Shown here: one piece after another, positions 17,609 through 26,768 of the stretch
Layout of the letters: each line of letters starts with the position of its first letter
Position numbering within the stretch: the stretch's first letter is position 1
Origin: Mesorhizobium qingshengii
Lineage (GTDB): Bacteria; Pseudomonadota; Alphaproteobacteria; Rhizobiales; Rhizobiaceae
Length of the DNA: 64,000 nucleotides
NCBI RefSeq assembly: GCF_027563465.1
Contig: NZ_JAPFQA010000012.1
Location: forward strand, 124,001-188,000
Direction: 5' to 3'
Notes under the pieces: model-generated
The model's input: only the letters and a program-made list of their open reading frames with translations
Told to the model about the DNA's origin: nothing
The model's database searches: none
Translations under genes and position numbers: made by a program

Positions 17609-18426
17609 TGGCCAGCCTGTCGTCGCTGACGGCGCGTCTTCCGGGGCGGGCCGCTGGCAAGATTTCGGCGCCGTCCACGGTGACCGTCGATGCGGGAAAG
17701 TTCAAGGGAACCCTGATCGCCAAGGGTCTGACCAAGAGCTACAAGGGCCGCAAGGTCGTCAGCGGCGTCACCATCGGCGTGCGCGCCGGCGAGGCGGTCG
17801 GATTGCTCGGCCCCAACGGCGCCGGCAAGACGACCTGCTTCTACATGGTCACCGGCCTGGTGCCGGTGGATGAAGGGACGATCGAAATCGACGGCTTCGA
17901 CGTCACCTCGATGCCGATGTATCGTCGTGCGCGCCTCGGCATCGGCTATCTGCCGCAGGAGGCCTCGATCTTTCGCGGCTTGAGCGTCGAGCAGAACATC
18001 CGCGCGGTGCTGGAAGTGGTCGAAAAGAGCCGCAAGGAACGTGACCGCATTCTCGACGAATTGCTCGAGGAATTCCACATCAGCCATCTGCGCAAGGCGC
18101 CGTCCATGTCGCTTTCCGGCGGCGAGCGGCGGCGCCTGGAAATCGCGCGCGCGCTGGCGACGCGCCCGGCCTACATGCTGCTCGACGAGCCCTTTGCCGG
18201 CATCGATCCGATTGCTGTCGCCGATATCCAGCAACTGGTGCGCCACCTGACGGCGCGCGGCATCGGCGTCCTCATCACCGATCACAATGTGCGCGAAACG
18301 CTCGGGCTGATCGACCGCGCCTACATCATCCATGCCGGCCAGGTGCTGACCCATGGCAGGGCCGACGAAGTGGTGGCAAACCCTGATGTGCGGCGGCTTT
18401 ATCTCGGCGAGGGTTTCACGCTCTGA
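17608..18426 (+). CDS. lptB: LPS export ABC transporter ATPase LptB
   Basis: A 272-aa ATPase with Walker A GPNGAGKTT, Q-loop YLPQEASIF, signature LSGGERRRLEIARAL, Walker B MLLDEPFAGID and the H-loop in LITDHNVRETL. It powers extraction of lipopolysaccharide with LptFG, which are not in the window. The N-terminus is about 35 residues longer than the enterobacterial protein (ASLSSLTARLPGRAAG...), and the start at 17608 is set by the one-base overlap with lptA. Confidence 0.94.
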   Translation: MASLSSLTARLPGRAAGKISAPSTVTVDAGKFKGTLIAKGLTKSYKGRKVVSGVTIGVRAGEAVGLLGPNGAGKTTCFYMVTGLVPVDEGTIEIDGFDVTSMPMYRRARLGIGYLPQEASIFRGLSVEQNIRAVLEVVEKSRKERDRILDELLEEFHISHLRKAPSMSLSGGERRRLEIARALATRPAYMLLDEPFAGIDPIAVADIQQLVRHLTARGIGVLITDHNVRETLGLIDRAYIIHAGQVLTHGRADEVVANPDVRRLYLGEGFTL

Positions 18427-18472
18427 GCGGTTCACCGTTTCACGGAAACGCCAAACCGCTCTATCTTTGTCT

Positions 18473-18525
18473 TCACGCAATTCCGGACGTAAAACCGTCT
18501 CACGCTTTTCCTGGAATTGCTCTTA
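18473..18525. repeat. Dispersed intergenic palindromic repeat, copy 2
   Basis: GCAATTCC (18477-18484) and GGAATTGC (18513-18520) enclose a spacer that matches copy 1 at 345-396 (GGACGTAAAACCG and CACGCTTTTCC), with identical arm spacing. It lies in the 299-base gap between lptB and rpoN. The remainder of that gap (18526-18725) shows no gene; it probably carries the rpoN promoter. Confidence 0.8.
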
Positions 18526-18725
18526 GGCGTGAAATTTGTTTCCTGACACGATTTTTTGTGCCTCGCGGGGCCTTTTTCTTCGATTTTGCGTCGGAATAAC
18601 GCTCCGGTAAGCGAGTTTTGCTAGCCTTTGCCTTGACAAGCAAAAGCCGGGCCAGTTTCTATGGTCGGCTGCAGAAATTTCTTCCGGAAGTCCGGATGCG
18701 TAGACGAGGCGTTTGAACCCGAACC

Positions 18726-20252
18726 ATGGCGTTGGCGGCGAAACTACAGCTACGACAATCGCAGTCGCTGGTGATGACGCCGCAGCTGATGCAGTCGATT
18801 CGGCTGCTGCAGTTCACCCATGTCGAGCTCGAGCACTTCATCGACGAGGAAATCGAGCGCAACCCGCTGCTGGAGCGCGCCGAACCGCAGGACGACGCGA
18901 CCGGCGACCAGGTGCAGAAGATCGAGGCCGTGCCCGAAGCGGCCGCCGATGGCGACTGGTTCGAGAACGAGACGCAGTGGAGCGCCGAGGCGATCTCGGA
19001 AAAGCTCGATACGTCGCTGGAAAACCTGTTTCCCGACGATCCAGGGACAAGCGAGCGGCTCGGCCCCGACCTGACGGCGCAATGGAAGTCGGCTTCGGGC
19101 AACGGCGGCGGCTCCTCGTCCGAGGGTTTTGACGCCGGCGATATGGCCGCCGCGGCGATTACGCTGCGCGACCATGTCGGCGAGCAGATTGCGCTCGCCT
19201 TCGCCGACCCGGTGGAGCGGCTGATCGCTGGCGACCTGGCCGATGGCCTCGACGAAACCGGCTACCTGCGCGCCGACATGGCCGAGATCGCCGCGCGCCT
19301 CGGCACGGACGCCGCCACGGTGGGCAAGGTGCTGACGGTGTGCCAGACCTTCGAGCCGACCGGCCTTTTTGCACGCGACCTTGCCGAATGCCTGTCGCTG
19401 CAACTGGCCGCGCGCGACCGGCTCGATCCGGCGATGACGGCCCTGGTCGCCAATCTCGAACTCCTGGCACGGCGCGATTTCCATACGCTGAAGCGGATCT
19501 GCGGCGTCGACGACGAGGACCTGCTCGACATGCTGGCCGAGATCCGGGCACTCGATCCTCGACCGGGCATGGCATTTTCGGGTGGCGCCAGCGACGCCAT
19601 CGTTGCCGATGTCGAGGTGCGCGCCGCCAATGATGGCAGCTGGACGGTCGAACTCAATGCCGAGACGCTGCCGCGCGTTCTGGTCGACCATGTCTATTTC
19701 GCCCAGGTCTCGCCGCACGCGAAAAACCAGGCGGAAAAGGATTTCCTGGCCGAATGCCTGCAAAACGCCAACTGGCTGACGCGAAGCCTCGACCAGCGGG
19801 CAAAGACCATCCTCAAGGTCGCCTCGGAGATCGTTCGCCAGCAGGACGCCTTCCTGGTCCATGGCGTGCGCCAGCTGAGGCCGCTCAACCTGCGCACGGT
19901 CGCCGACGCCATCGGCATGCACGAATCGACGGTCAGCCGGGTCACCGCGAACAAGTACATGCTGACGCCGCGCGGCGTGTTCGAGCTGCGGTACTTTTTC
20001 ACGGCCTCGATCGCCGCGTCGGGCGGCGGCGATGCACATTCCTCGGAAGCGGTGCGTGACCGCATCAAGCAACTGATCGATGAGGAAAAACCTGTCGACG
20101 TGCTTTCCGACGACGCGATCGTCGACATGCTGCGCGAGAACGGTGTCGATATTGCCAGGCGCACGGTCGCCAAGTACCGGGAGGGTATGAATATTCCTTC
20201 GTCGGTGCAGCGCCGGCGTGAAAAACGCGCACTCGCCAGCGCCGGGCGTTAG
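18726..20252 (+). CDS. rpoN: RNA polymerase sigma-54 factor
   Basis: RpoN directs RNA polymerase to -24/-12 promoters (nitrogen fixation, C4-dicarboxylate and nitrogen genes in rhizobia) with enhancer-binding activators. The 508-aa product has the activator-interacting region I (AAKLQLRQSQSLVMTPQLMQSIRLLQ), an acidic region II, the core-binding domain, the HTH (TVADAIGMHESTVSRVTANKYM) and the RpoN box ARRTVAKYRE near residue 480. No clear ribosome binding site precedes the ATG. It sits in the conserved lptB-rpoN-hpf-ptsN order. Confidence 0.97.
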   Translation: MALAAKLQLRQSQSLVMTPQLMQSIRLLQFTHVELEHFIDEEIERNPLLERAEPQDDATGDQVQKIEAVPEAAADGDWFENETQWSAEAISEKLDTSLENLFPDDPGTSERLGPDLTAQWKSASGNGGGSSSEGFDAGDMAAAAITLRDHVGEQIALAFADPVERLIAGDLADGLDETGYLRADMAEIAARLGTDAATVGKVLTVCQTFEPTGLFARDLAECLSLQLAARDRLDPAMTALVANLELLARRDFHTLKRICGVDDEDLLDMLAEIRALDPRPGMAFSGGASDAIVADVEVRAANDGSWTVELNAETLPRVLVDHVYFAQVSPHAKNQAEKDFLAECLQNANWLTRSLDQRAKTILKVASEIVRQQDAFLVHGVRQLRPLNLRTVADAIGMHESTVSRVTANKYMLTPRGVFELRYFFTASIAASGGGDAHSSEAVRDRIKQLIDEEKPVDVLSDDAIVDMLRENGVDIARRTVAKYREGMNIPSSVQRRREKRALASAGR

Positions 20253-20520
20253 GGCCGCACGATTTTCCACAGCTTTTGAGCTTCATTGACAAGCCGCGGC
20301 GAAGTGGCTAGAAGCCCGCCCGCATGAGACGGGCTAGATGCCCGCATGCGGATGGTCCGTCACGACGTTGGCCTCGGGACGGCCCAAAAGGGCGGCTCGT
20401 GATCAATCGGAAAGTTCGGATTTAAAATCGGCGCGAGTGACGCCGCAAAGCTTGTGCGCGCGGACCACGAGTATAAACTCGGGCCAGTTTGAAGCCTGAG
20501 CAAGGAAGGTCAGTTTTCAG

Positions 20521-21105
20521 ATGAATCTGCGCATTTCGGGAAAACATATGGATATCGGCGATGCGTTCCGGACACGCATCAACGATCGCGTCGGCGAGGC
20601 GATCGGAAAATATTTCGATCGCGGCTTTGCCGGACACGTCACAGTCATCAAATCGGGCTCGCGCTATTCGGCGGATTGCATGATCCGGCTGGATTCCGGC
20701 GCTTCGCTGCAGGCCACGGGCGATGCCCAGGACCCGACGCTCGCCTTCGAGGCGGCGGCGGATCGTCTGGAAACCCGTCTGCGGCGCTACAAGCGCCGGC
20801 TGAAATCGCACAATTCGGGCGCCGCCAACGGCGAACCGACCGACATTGCCTACACGGTGATGGCGCCGCTTGCCGATGACGACGAGGACATCCCGGAGAA
20901 TTTCGCGCCGGCCATCGTCGCCGAATCGACCATGACGCTGAAGACCATGTCGGTGGCGTCGGCGGTCATCGAACTCGATACCAAGGACAGCCCGGTCTTC
21001 GTCTTCCGCAACGCCGGAAACGACCATCTCAACATCGTCTATCGCCGGCCCGATGGAAACATCGGCTGGATCGACCCGTCCACGACCAAGGTCGCACAGG
21101 AATAA
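20521..21105 (+). CDS. hpf: Ribosome hibernation promoting factor, long form
   Basis: Long HPF drives 100S ribosome dimers in stationary phase. The 194-aa product has the N-terminal ribosome-binding domain (MNLRISGKHMDIGDAFRTRI ... YFDRGF, KRRLKSHN) and the C-terminal dimerisation domain (MTLKTMSVASAVIELDTKDSPVFVFRN ... NIVYRRPDGNIGWIDP). The 268-base gap from rpoN suggests its own promoter; a short hairpin GCCCG...CGGGC lies at about 20316-20331. Confidence 0.94.
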   Translation: MNLRISGKHMDIGDAFRTRINDRVGEAIGKYFDRGFAGHVTVIKSGSRYSADCMIRLDSGASLQATGDAQDPTLAFEAAADRLETRLRRYKRRLKSHNSGAANGEPTDIAYTVMAPLADDDEDIPENFAPAIVAESTMTLKTMSVASAVIELDTKDSPVFVFRNAGNDHLNIVYRRPDGNIGWIDPSTTKVAQE

Positions 21106-21165
21106 AAAGCCGGCCGCACGAGGGGTGGGGACTGGTGACGGCAGGCGAACAAGGGATTTTCAAGC

Positions 21166-21630
21166 ATGGGTCTGAGCGATCTTATCAACGTTCCGGCGAT
21201 AATGCCGGCGTTGAAGGCGAACTCCAAGAAGCAGCTTCTGCAGTTGCTATCCGAACGGGCAGCGGCGATTTCGGGCATTCCGGAGCGGGAAGTGTTCGAC
21301 ACCATCCTGCAGCGTGAGCGGCTGGGCTCGACCGGAGTCGGCAACGGCATCGCCATTCCGCACGGCAAGCTGGCCGGCGTGAAGCGCATCGCCGGGGTTT
21401 TCGCGCGGCTGGAGACCCCGGTCGATTTCGAGGCGCTGGACGATCAGCCCGTCGATCTGGTGTTTCTGCTGCTGGCGCCTGAAGGCGCGGGCGCCGATCA
21501 TCTCAAGGCGCTGTCGCGCATCGCGCGGGTGCTGCGCGACGCCGACACGGTGGCCAAGATCAGAGGCACGCGCGACGCCGTTGCGATCCACGCGCTGCTG
21601 TCGGACACCCAGGCGTCCCACGCGGCCTGA
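21166..21630 (+). CDS. ptsN: Nitrogen phosphotransferase EIIA (PtsN)
   Basis: A 154-aa PTS IIA domain of the nitrogen branch. The phosphorylated His lies in VGNGIAIPHGKLAGV (about residue 66), with the other conserved sites ALDDQPVDLVFLLLAP and HLKALSRIARVLRD. It links phosphoenolpyruvate and nitrogen status to potassium transport and regulators; it carries no sugar permease. It lies 60 bases after hpf in the classical rpoN neighbourhood. Confidence 0.95.
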   Translation: MGLSDLINVPAIMPALKANSKKQLLQLLSERAAAISGIPEREVFDTILQRERLGSTGVGNGIAIPHGKLAGVKRIAGVFARLETPVDFEALDDQPVDLVFLLLAPEGAGADHLKALSRIARVLRDADTVAKIRGTRDAVAIHALLSDTQASHAA

Positions 21631-21654
21631 ACTTTCTGGAAGAGACCGCCACAC

Positions 21655-21673
21655 GGGCCGCCATGGGCGGCCC
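21655..21673. terminator. Hairpin terminator between ptsN and the DUF1150 gene
   Basis: GGGCCGCC (21655-21662) pairs with GGCGGCCC (21666-21673) across an ATG loop, 25 bases after the ptsN stop and 23 bases before the end of the convergent gene. It could serve both strands; it has no long T-run. Confidence 0.6.
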
Positions 21674-21695
21674 TGTCCGTTTCAGCGGGTTGCTT

Positions 21696-21950
21696 TCAGT
21701 GAATGGCGACCGTGGTCAGGTCGTTTTCCATGGCGCCGGCCAGAGCGCGGTCACGCGCATCCGAAAGCAGGATCGGCTGGCCATTGGCGGCAAACAGCGC
21801 CCACAATTCCATGCCGGGTGCGATTTCGCCGAGATTCGGGAAGCGGCCGAGCAATTCGTCGCTCGAGACCTTGCGCAGATAAGCGACCGAGCCCTCGCCG
21901 AGATGGGCGAATTCGCCATTGGTCATGGTGATATTTTCAGTTCTGGTCAT
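21696..21950 (-). CDS. DUF1150 family protein
   Basis: A small 84-aa protein with the DUF1150 pattern EFAHLGEGSVAYLRKVSSDEL ... LWALFAANGQPI. The function is unknown, but it follows an hsp20 gene in many alphaproteobacteria, as here (63-base gap). The ATG at 21950 has GGAGG seven bases upstream, which decides it over the upstream start. Confidence 0.85.
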   Translation of the reverse strand: MTRTENITMTNGEFAHLGEGSVAYLRKVSSDELLGRFPNLGEIAPGMELWALFAANGQPILLSDARDRALAGAMENDLTTVAIH

Positions 21951-22013
21951 TTCAAGCCTCCTTGGCGCGAGACGCCGCTCAAGGCCATCCCGCATGAGAG
22001 CCATCGGTAAAGA

Positions 22014-22439
22014 TCAGTCTTTCACCGATATGTTTATTTTCCGTACCAGCCGTTCGGACTCCGGCCGATCGAGATCGATCGACAAAAGGCCGTTCTTCAG
22101 CTCCGCCGCGATCACCCGCATGCCGTCGGCCAGCACGAAACAGCGCTGGAACTGGCGCGCGGCGATGCCGCGATGAAGGAATTCGCGCTCGGTGTCGTCG
22201 GTCTGACGGCCGCGCACGACCAGCTGGTTTTCCTCCGTTGTGACATCGAGATCGCTTTCGGCGAAACCGGCGACGGCCAATGTGATGCGCAACCTTTCGG
22301 TCTTGCCGTCGGTGCCGCTGAGGCGTTCGATGTTGTAGGGAGGGTAGCTGTCACCGGTTTTCGCCAGGCGTTCCAGCGTCTTTTCCATGGCGTCGAAGCC
22401 AAGGAGAAGCGGACTGGAAAAAGGCGTCATTCGGCTCAT
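22014..22439 (-). CDS. Small heat shock protein, Hsp20 family
   Basis: The 141-aa chaperone has an alpha-crystallin domain (about residues 35-130: YNIERLSGTDGKTERLRITLAVAGF, QLVVRGRQ, FQRCFVLADGMRVIAAELKNGLLSIDL) and the C-terminal IxI motif INI used for oligomer assembly. It holds unfolding proteins in the cytoplasm. The ATG at 22439 is preceded by AGAGGAC. It belongs to the IbpA-like class A. Probably heat-regulated, but no convincing ROSE element or sigma-32 site could be confirmed. Confidence 0.93.
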   Translation of the reverse strand: MSRMTPFSSPLLLGFDAMEKTLERLAKTGDSYPPYNIERLSGTDGKTERLRITLAVAGFAESDLDVTTEENQLVVRGRQTDDTEREFLHRGIAARQFQRCFVLADGMRVIAAELKNGLLSIDLDRPESERLVRKINISVKD

Positions 22440-22753
22440 GTTACACTGTCCTCTCAAGAGCGACATAAAGTGGAAAAACCCGGATGGCATTTTTCCCGAT
22501 GGTCTTGATATGGTCCGCCCCGGGGCCAAGTTCAAGCCATCAAAATGCCCGCCCAAAAGACCACGTCGTGGACTCACAAGAATGATCGACATGGCGCTTG
22601 AAACGGCAAGCAGATGCAACGAGAAGCGCGACGGTCGGGATTGTCTTCCCCGGTCGAGCGGTTCGACGTGGCAGCTCGCGGTCGCCGCGGCGCCGTTCGG
22701 ATGTTTCGACCGGATTCATTCAAGTGCATGGCCTAGCCAAACAAGGAATTGAA
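22440..22753. other. Divergent regulatory region, hsp20 / nucleoside hydrolase
   Basis: A 314-base gap holding the promoters of hsp20 (leftward) and the nucleoside hydrolase gene (rightward). An open frame continues upstream of the hydrolase start but shows no protein-like pattern. AAGGA lies six bases before the hydrolase ATG. No clear riboswitch or thermosensor was found by eye. Confidence 0.4.
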
Positions 22754-23695
22754 ATGCCCCAGTCACGCAAGATCATCATCGACACGGATCCCGGCCAGGA
22801 TGATGCCGTCGCCATTCTGCTGGCGCTCGGCAGTTCCGAGCTGGAGATCGTCGGCATCACCGCCGTTGCCGGCAACGTGCCGCTGAAGCTTACCGAAAAG
22901 AATGCCCGCAAGATCTGCGAGCTGGCTGGCCGGCCGGAAATCAAGGTCTATGCCGGTGCCATCCGGCCGTTGCTGCGCGAACTGGTCACCGCCGAGGAAG
23001 TGCATGGCAAGACCGGTCTCAACGGGCCACAATTGCCCGAGCCGACGATGAAGTTGCAAGACCAATACGCGGTCGATTTCATCGTCGAGACGCTGATGAG
23101 GGAAGAGAGCGGCACCATCACGCTTTGCCCGCTCGGCCCGCTGACCAACATTGCGCTGGCGCTCATCCGCGAACCGCGCATCGCGCCGCGCATCAAGGAA
23201 ATCGTGCTGATGGGCGGCGGCTTCTTTGAAGGCGGCAATGTGACGCCGGCGGCCGAATTCAACATCTATGTCGATCCGCATGCCGCCGATGTCGTGTTCA
23301 AATCCGGCATTCCGATCGTGATGATGCCGCTGGATGTCACCCACAAGGCGCTGACAACCGCCAAGCGCACGCAGGCCTTCCGCAAGCTTGGCACCAAGGT
23401 CGGTATCGCGACCGCCGAGATGCTGGAGTTCTTCGAGCGTTTCGACGAAGAGAAGTACGGCACCGACGGCGGGCCGCTGCACGACCCCTGCGTCATCGCC
23501 TATCTGTTGAAGCCGAAACTGTTCAAGGGCCGCACCTGCAACGTCAGCGTGGAAACCGCCTCGGAACTCACCATGGGCATGACCGTGATCGACTGGTGGG
23601 GCGTGACCAAGCGGCCGAAGAACGCCATGGTGATGCGCGACATCGACCATGATGGCTTCTTCGCGCTGCTGGTGGAGAGGCTGGGGCGGCTTTAA
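22754..23695 (+). CDS. Nucleoside hydrolase (IunH family)
   Basis: This enzyme hydrolyses the N-glycosidic bond of ribonucleosides to base and ribose. The 313-aa product has the Ca2+-binding N-terminal motif IIIDTDPGQDDAVAI, then CPLGPLTNIALAL, GGGFFEGGNVTPAAEFNIYVDPHAA and HDPCVIAYLL. The class is broad (inosine-uridine or pyrimidine preferring). The ATG at 22754 has a good AAGGA site. A ribokinase gene that could use the released ribose lies 3 kb downstream on the other strand. Confidence 0.93.
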   Translation: MPQSRKIIIDTDPGQDDAVAILLALGSSELEIVGITAVAGNVPLKLTEKNARKICELAGRPEIKVYAGAIRPLLRELVTAEEVHGKTGLNGPQLPEPTMKLQDQYAVDFIVETLMREESGTITLCPLGPLTNIALALIREPRIAPRIKEIVLMGGGFFEGGNVTPAAEFNIYVDPHAADVVFKSGIPIVMMPLDVTHKALTTAKRTQAFRKLGTKVGIATAEMLEFFERFDEEKYGTDGGPLHDPCVIAYLLKPKLFKGRTCNVSVETASELTMGMTVIDWWGVTKRPKNAMVMRDIDHDGFFALLVERLGRL

Positions 23696-23704
23696 GCCCC
23701 ATCC

Positions 23705-24085
23705 TCATCCATTGGGCAGTCGGTAGGTGTCGGCGCCGTTCTTGTGACGTTGCCGCTCCACTCGGACTTGCGAACCGATCATGTGCGGCGTCTCCACCTC
23801 ACCGTCGACAAACACCAGTTCGGCGGTGTCCTCGAGACGGATTTCATATCTATAGTGAAACCCCTGACCGACGGCACTTTTTGGATTGAGAGGCATCGTC
23901 GTAACGTATTCGATTTTGCCTCCCACCGATTGTGTGCCGACAATGGGGTCAACTTGCCTCATCATGACAGGGACCAGAGGCCCAAGGGCGAGAGCACAAA
24001 ACATAGCTACGCCAACAGCTGCTTCACCGAATTCTTCCTGAAGCAAAAGCAGGCGATTTTTAAAAGAAAACCCGGATGTGCCCAT
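23705..24085 (-). CDS. Hypothetical membrane-anchored protein, paralogue of the neighbour
   Basis: A 126-aa product with one hydrophobic segment (about residues 22-42) after a short N-terminus, and a C-terminal domain containing VETPHMIGSQVRVERQRH and NGADTYRLPNG. The same pattern PH-(M/L)-IGS-x-x-R-(V/I)-ER...NG...YR occurs in the next gene, so the two are tandem paralogues. The start is uncertain: ATG 24085 or TTG 24091, neither with a clear ribosome site. Function unknown. Codon use is less GC-biased than in flanking genes. Confidence 0.6.
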   Translation of the reverse strand: MGTSGFSFKNRLLLLQEEFGEAAVGVAMFCALALGPLVPVMMRQVDPIVGTQSVGGKIEYVTTMPLNPKSAVGQGFHYRYEIRLEDTAELVFVDGEVETPHMIGSQVRVERQRHKNGADTYRLPNG

Positions 24086-24150
24086 ATCCAATAGGTAAGT
24101 AGGCTATCGATTTTACTTCAAGGGAGCTTTTTAAAATTAGTCCCGATGGT

Positions 24151-24474
24151 TCAATTCGCAAACCGGTAGGAGACGGAACCATTGTCGCGGGTAACACGCT
24201 CAATCCTGGCGTTTGAGCCGATGAGGTGCGGTTGCTCATCGTCGACAAGTACCAACGAGTTGTCGTTGAGTGACAGGGCGTAAGTGGGGCCGTTATTCTT
24301 GCCCCAGTAGACGCTCCTGATAGTTACATCGATCGCGTCAACCGACTGAATCGGGCTCGCGTCATTCGCCGATCTGTTCAGAGCCAGCGCAACCATCACT
24401 GCAAACAAACCGCTGACGAGGACCACGCTAGGCGCGTTCCTCTTCAAACCCGCGTAAGTCCATGACACAGACAT
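24151..24474 (-). CDS. Hypothetical membrane-anchored protein, paralogue of the neighbour
   Basis: A 107-aa product with a single N-terminal hydrophobic segment (about residues 15-33) and a probably periplasmic domain ending in DEQPHLIGSNARIERVTRDNGSVSYRF. It matches the downstream neighbour in topology and in the C-terminal motif. The ATG at 24474 has GAGGG upstream. The pair is separated by 65 bases and probably co-transcribed. Function unknown; local GC is lower than in adjacent core genes, which may mean acquisition by transfer. Confidence 0.65.
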   Translation of the reverse strand: MSVSWTYAGLKRNAPSVVLVSGLFAVMVALALNRSANDASPIQSVDAIDVTIRSVYWGKNNGPTYALSLNDNSLVLVDDEQPHLIGSNARIERVTRDNGSVSYRFAN

Positions 24475-24585
24475 GAATCCCTCAACGCCGATTCATGTGG
24501 TGCCAGGAGAGCTGACTTTCAATCAGCCATCATCCTGCTCCAGGCAATAGTACTTCGTCCGTCGCCGGGCTCGCCGCTCCTGCCG

Positions 24586-25200
24586 TTACTTCGAGCGCGA
24601 AAACGCCAGCCACAGGCCGCCGCCGACCAGGAAGCTGCCGCTGATCCTGGACATGAGCTTGATGCGGCTGGCCGACAGCAGGCGCCCGGCGCGGCCGGCG
24701 GCCAACGCATAGGTCGAATCCGAGACGGCGGCGAAGATCATGGCGGTGAGACCCATCACGACGATCTGCAGCGAGTAATTACCCTGCGGCGCGATGAACT
24801 GCGGAAAGAAGGCGCCGAAGAACACCAGCGTCTTGGGGTTGCTGAGCGCCACCAGCAGGCCCTGCAGGAAGAAGCCGCCGCGCGGTTTCCTCGCCGTTCC
24901 ATCGGCGTTCAACGTGCCCCTGGAACGGAACATCTGCACGCCCATCCAGATCAGATAGGCGGCGCCGATCAGCCGCACCCACTCGAACCAATGGCCCATG
25001 CCCGCGATCAGCGTGTTGAGGCCGATGCCGACAATGGCGATCATGACGGCCAGCCCGGCCTGCGTGCCGGCGACATTGGCGAGGCCGGCACGGGATCCAT
25101 GGCGGATGCTGTTGGCGATGATCAGCGTGACTGTCGGGCCGGGAACCAGGATGATGACGATGCAGGCGAGGACATAGGCGGCGTAGAGTTCCAGCGACAT
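24586..25200 (-). CDS. LysE/RhtB-family amino acid exporter
   Basis: A 204-aa inner-membrane protein with five to six hydrophobic segments and the family pattern: IVIILVPGPTVTLIIANSIRHGSRAGLANVAGTQAG near the start, AAYLIWMGVQMFRS, then LLVALSNPKTLVFFGAFFPQF. It exports amino acids or derivatives; the substrate is unknown. The ATG at 25200 has GAGGGAAG upstream and matches the usual family length. Confidence 0.92.
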   Translation of the reverse strand: MSLELYAAYVLACIVIILVPGPTVTLIIANSIRHGSRAGLANVAGTQAGLAVMIAIVGIGLNTLIAGMGHWFEWVRLIGAAYLIWMGVQMFRSRGTLNADGTARKPRGGFFLQGLLVALSNPKTLVFFGAFFPQFIAPQGNYSLQIVVMGLTAMIFAAVSDSTYALAAGRAGRLLSASRIKLMSRISGSFLVGGGLWLAFSRSK

Positions 25201-25312
25201 GATCTTCCCTCGCAATGCCGCCGATGCGGCGCGGCTGGCGACAATCAATGCATGACAGTGGTGCTCGCGCAAGCCTGCCCGCGAGGCACTGTAATCCGCC
25301 AGTGCACCCGGG

Positions 25313-26767
25313 TCAGGCGGCGCCGGCGGGCCAGGGCAGCATCGCCTCATAGGCCGCCGCTGCCTTCAGCACGGCGAGGTCGCCGCGCGGGCGCCCGATC
25401 AACTGCATGCCCATCGGCCGGCCTCTGTCGTCGAAGCCAACCGGCACGTTGACCGCCGGGCAGCCGCCCAGGGTGGCAAAGGCGGAAACCTGCATCCAGC
25501 GATGGTAGCTGTCCATCGCTCGTCCGGCGACTTCGCGTGGCCAGTGCGTGCCGACATCGAAGGGGAAGACCTGCGCGGTCGGCAGCGCGATGAGATCGAA
25601 GCGGTCGAAGATCGACAGCAGCGTTCGATGCCAGGACGTGCGGATGACCGAGGCGGCGCGGATCTGCGGCGCCGTCAGCCGCGTCGCGTTCTCGACTTCC
25701 CAGATGGCTTCCGGCTTCAGCAGACCGCGCTTCGAGGGATCGTCGTAGTGGGTCTTGAGAGCACAGCCGCTGCTGGCCTGGCGCAGCGTGACGAAAGCCT
25801 GCCACAGCGCTTCGAAATCGAAATCCGGCAGCAAGGGTTCGCCAGGGAAGGATGCATCCGCGAACCGGTCCAGCGCGGCCTCGCACAGATCGAGGATGCC
25901 TGGTTCGACCGGCAGGTGACCGCCGAGATCACGGAGCCAGGCGATGCGGCCGCCAGTCGCTGCTGTTGCAAGCCCTTCGAGGAAGGAGCCAGGTTTCTCG
26001 TAGGACAATGGCGCGTGCGGATGATAACCCGCCTGCACGTCGAGCAGCAGCGCCATGTCGCTGATATTGCGGCCCATCGGCCCGTCGACGCCCATCTGCG
26101 CGTGGAAGACCTCGAGGTCTGGCCCGCCGGGGACGAGCCCTTGCGATGGCCGGAAGCCGTAGACATTGTTCCAGCCCGCCGGATTGCGCAGCGAACCGCC
26201 GAAGTCGCTGCCATCGGCGACAGGCACCATGTCGAGCGCCAGCGCCACCGCCGCGCCGCCGCTCGAGCCGCCGGCGGTAAGGGCCGGATCGAAGGCGTTC
26301 AGCGTCGGCCCGAACACGGTGTTGTAGGTGTTGGAGCCAAGGCCGAATTCGGGGACATTGGTCTTGCCGATGATGATGGCGCCGGCATCGCGGATACGCT
26401 CGACGAAGAAATCGTCTTCCTGCGGCACGAAATCGGCAAAGATCGGCGAGCCGAACGAAGTCCTGAGACCGATCGTCGAGGCGAGGTCCTTGATGGCGAT
26501 CGGCAGGCCGAAGAGCGGGCCGGTTTCGACACCCGCCCGCCGCCGGGCATCGGCCATGTCGGCCTCGCGCAGGATATCGCCACGGTCGCGCAGCGAGACG
26601 ATGGCGTTGACCAGCGGGTTGACCGCCTCGATCCGGTCGAGGAAGGCCGTCACCACCTCGCGCACGGAAAGCTTCTTGTGCCGGATCGCAGCGGCAAGCG
26701 CGACAGCGGGCAGGCGGCAGATGTCGCCGGCCGGCGTCACGGCATGCTTCGTCCGAGGGCGCATCAT
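25313..26767 (-). CDS. Amidase signature family enzyme
   Basis: The 484-aa hydrolase carries the Ser-cisSer-Lys triad region: Lys in GLPIAIKDL (about residue 84) and the AS motif TAGGSSGGAAVALALDMVPVADGSDFGGSLRNPAG. Members hydrolyse aliphatic, aryl or indole-acetamide type amides, or act in GatA; no gatB/C neighbours exist, so it is a metabolic amidase. It starts two bases after the ribokinase stop (tandem ATGATG), so it is translationally coupled to the ribokinase gene. Confidence 0.9.
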   Translation of the reverse strand: MMRPRTKHAVTPAGDICRLPAVALAAAIRHKKLSVREVVTAFLDRIEAVNPLVNAIVSLRDRGDILREADMADARRRAGVETGPLFGLPIAIKDLASTIGLRTSFGSPIFADFVPQEDDFFVERIRDAGAIIIGKTNVPEFGLGSNTYNTVFGPTLNAFDPALTAGGSSGGAAVALALDMVPVADGSDFGGSLRNPAGWNNVYGFRPSQGLVPGGPDLEVFHAQMGVDGPMGRNISDMALLLDVQAGYHPHAPLSYEKPGSFLEGLATAATGGRIAWLRDLGGHLPVEPGILDLCEAALDRFADASFPGEPLLPDFDFEALWQAFVTLRQASSGCALKTHYDDPSKRGLLKPEAIWEVENATRLTAPQIRAASVIRTSWHRTLLSIFDRFDLIALPTAQVFPFDVGTHWPREVAGRAMDSYHRWMQVSAFATLGGCPAVNVPVGFDDRGRPMGMQLIGRPRGDLAVLKAAAAYEAMLPWPAGAA

Positions 26768-26768
26768 C

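Noticed and set aside
18750..20270. A 506-codon minus-strand frame across rpoN
   Set aside because: Shadow of rpoN, whose sense strand carries all sigma-54 motifs.
22440..22520. ROSE-type RNA thermosensor upstream of hsp20
   Set aside because: No convincing conserved anti-Shine-Dalgarno hairpin found by eye; folding software would be needed.
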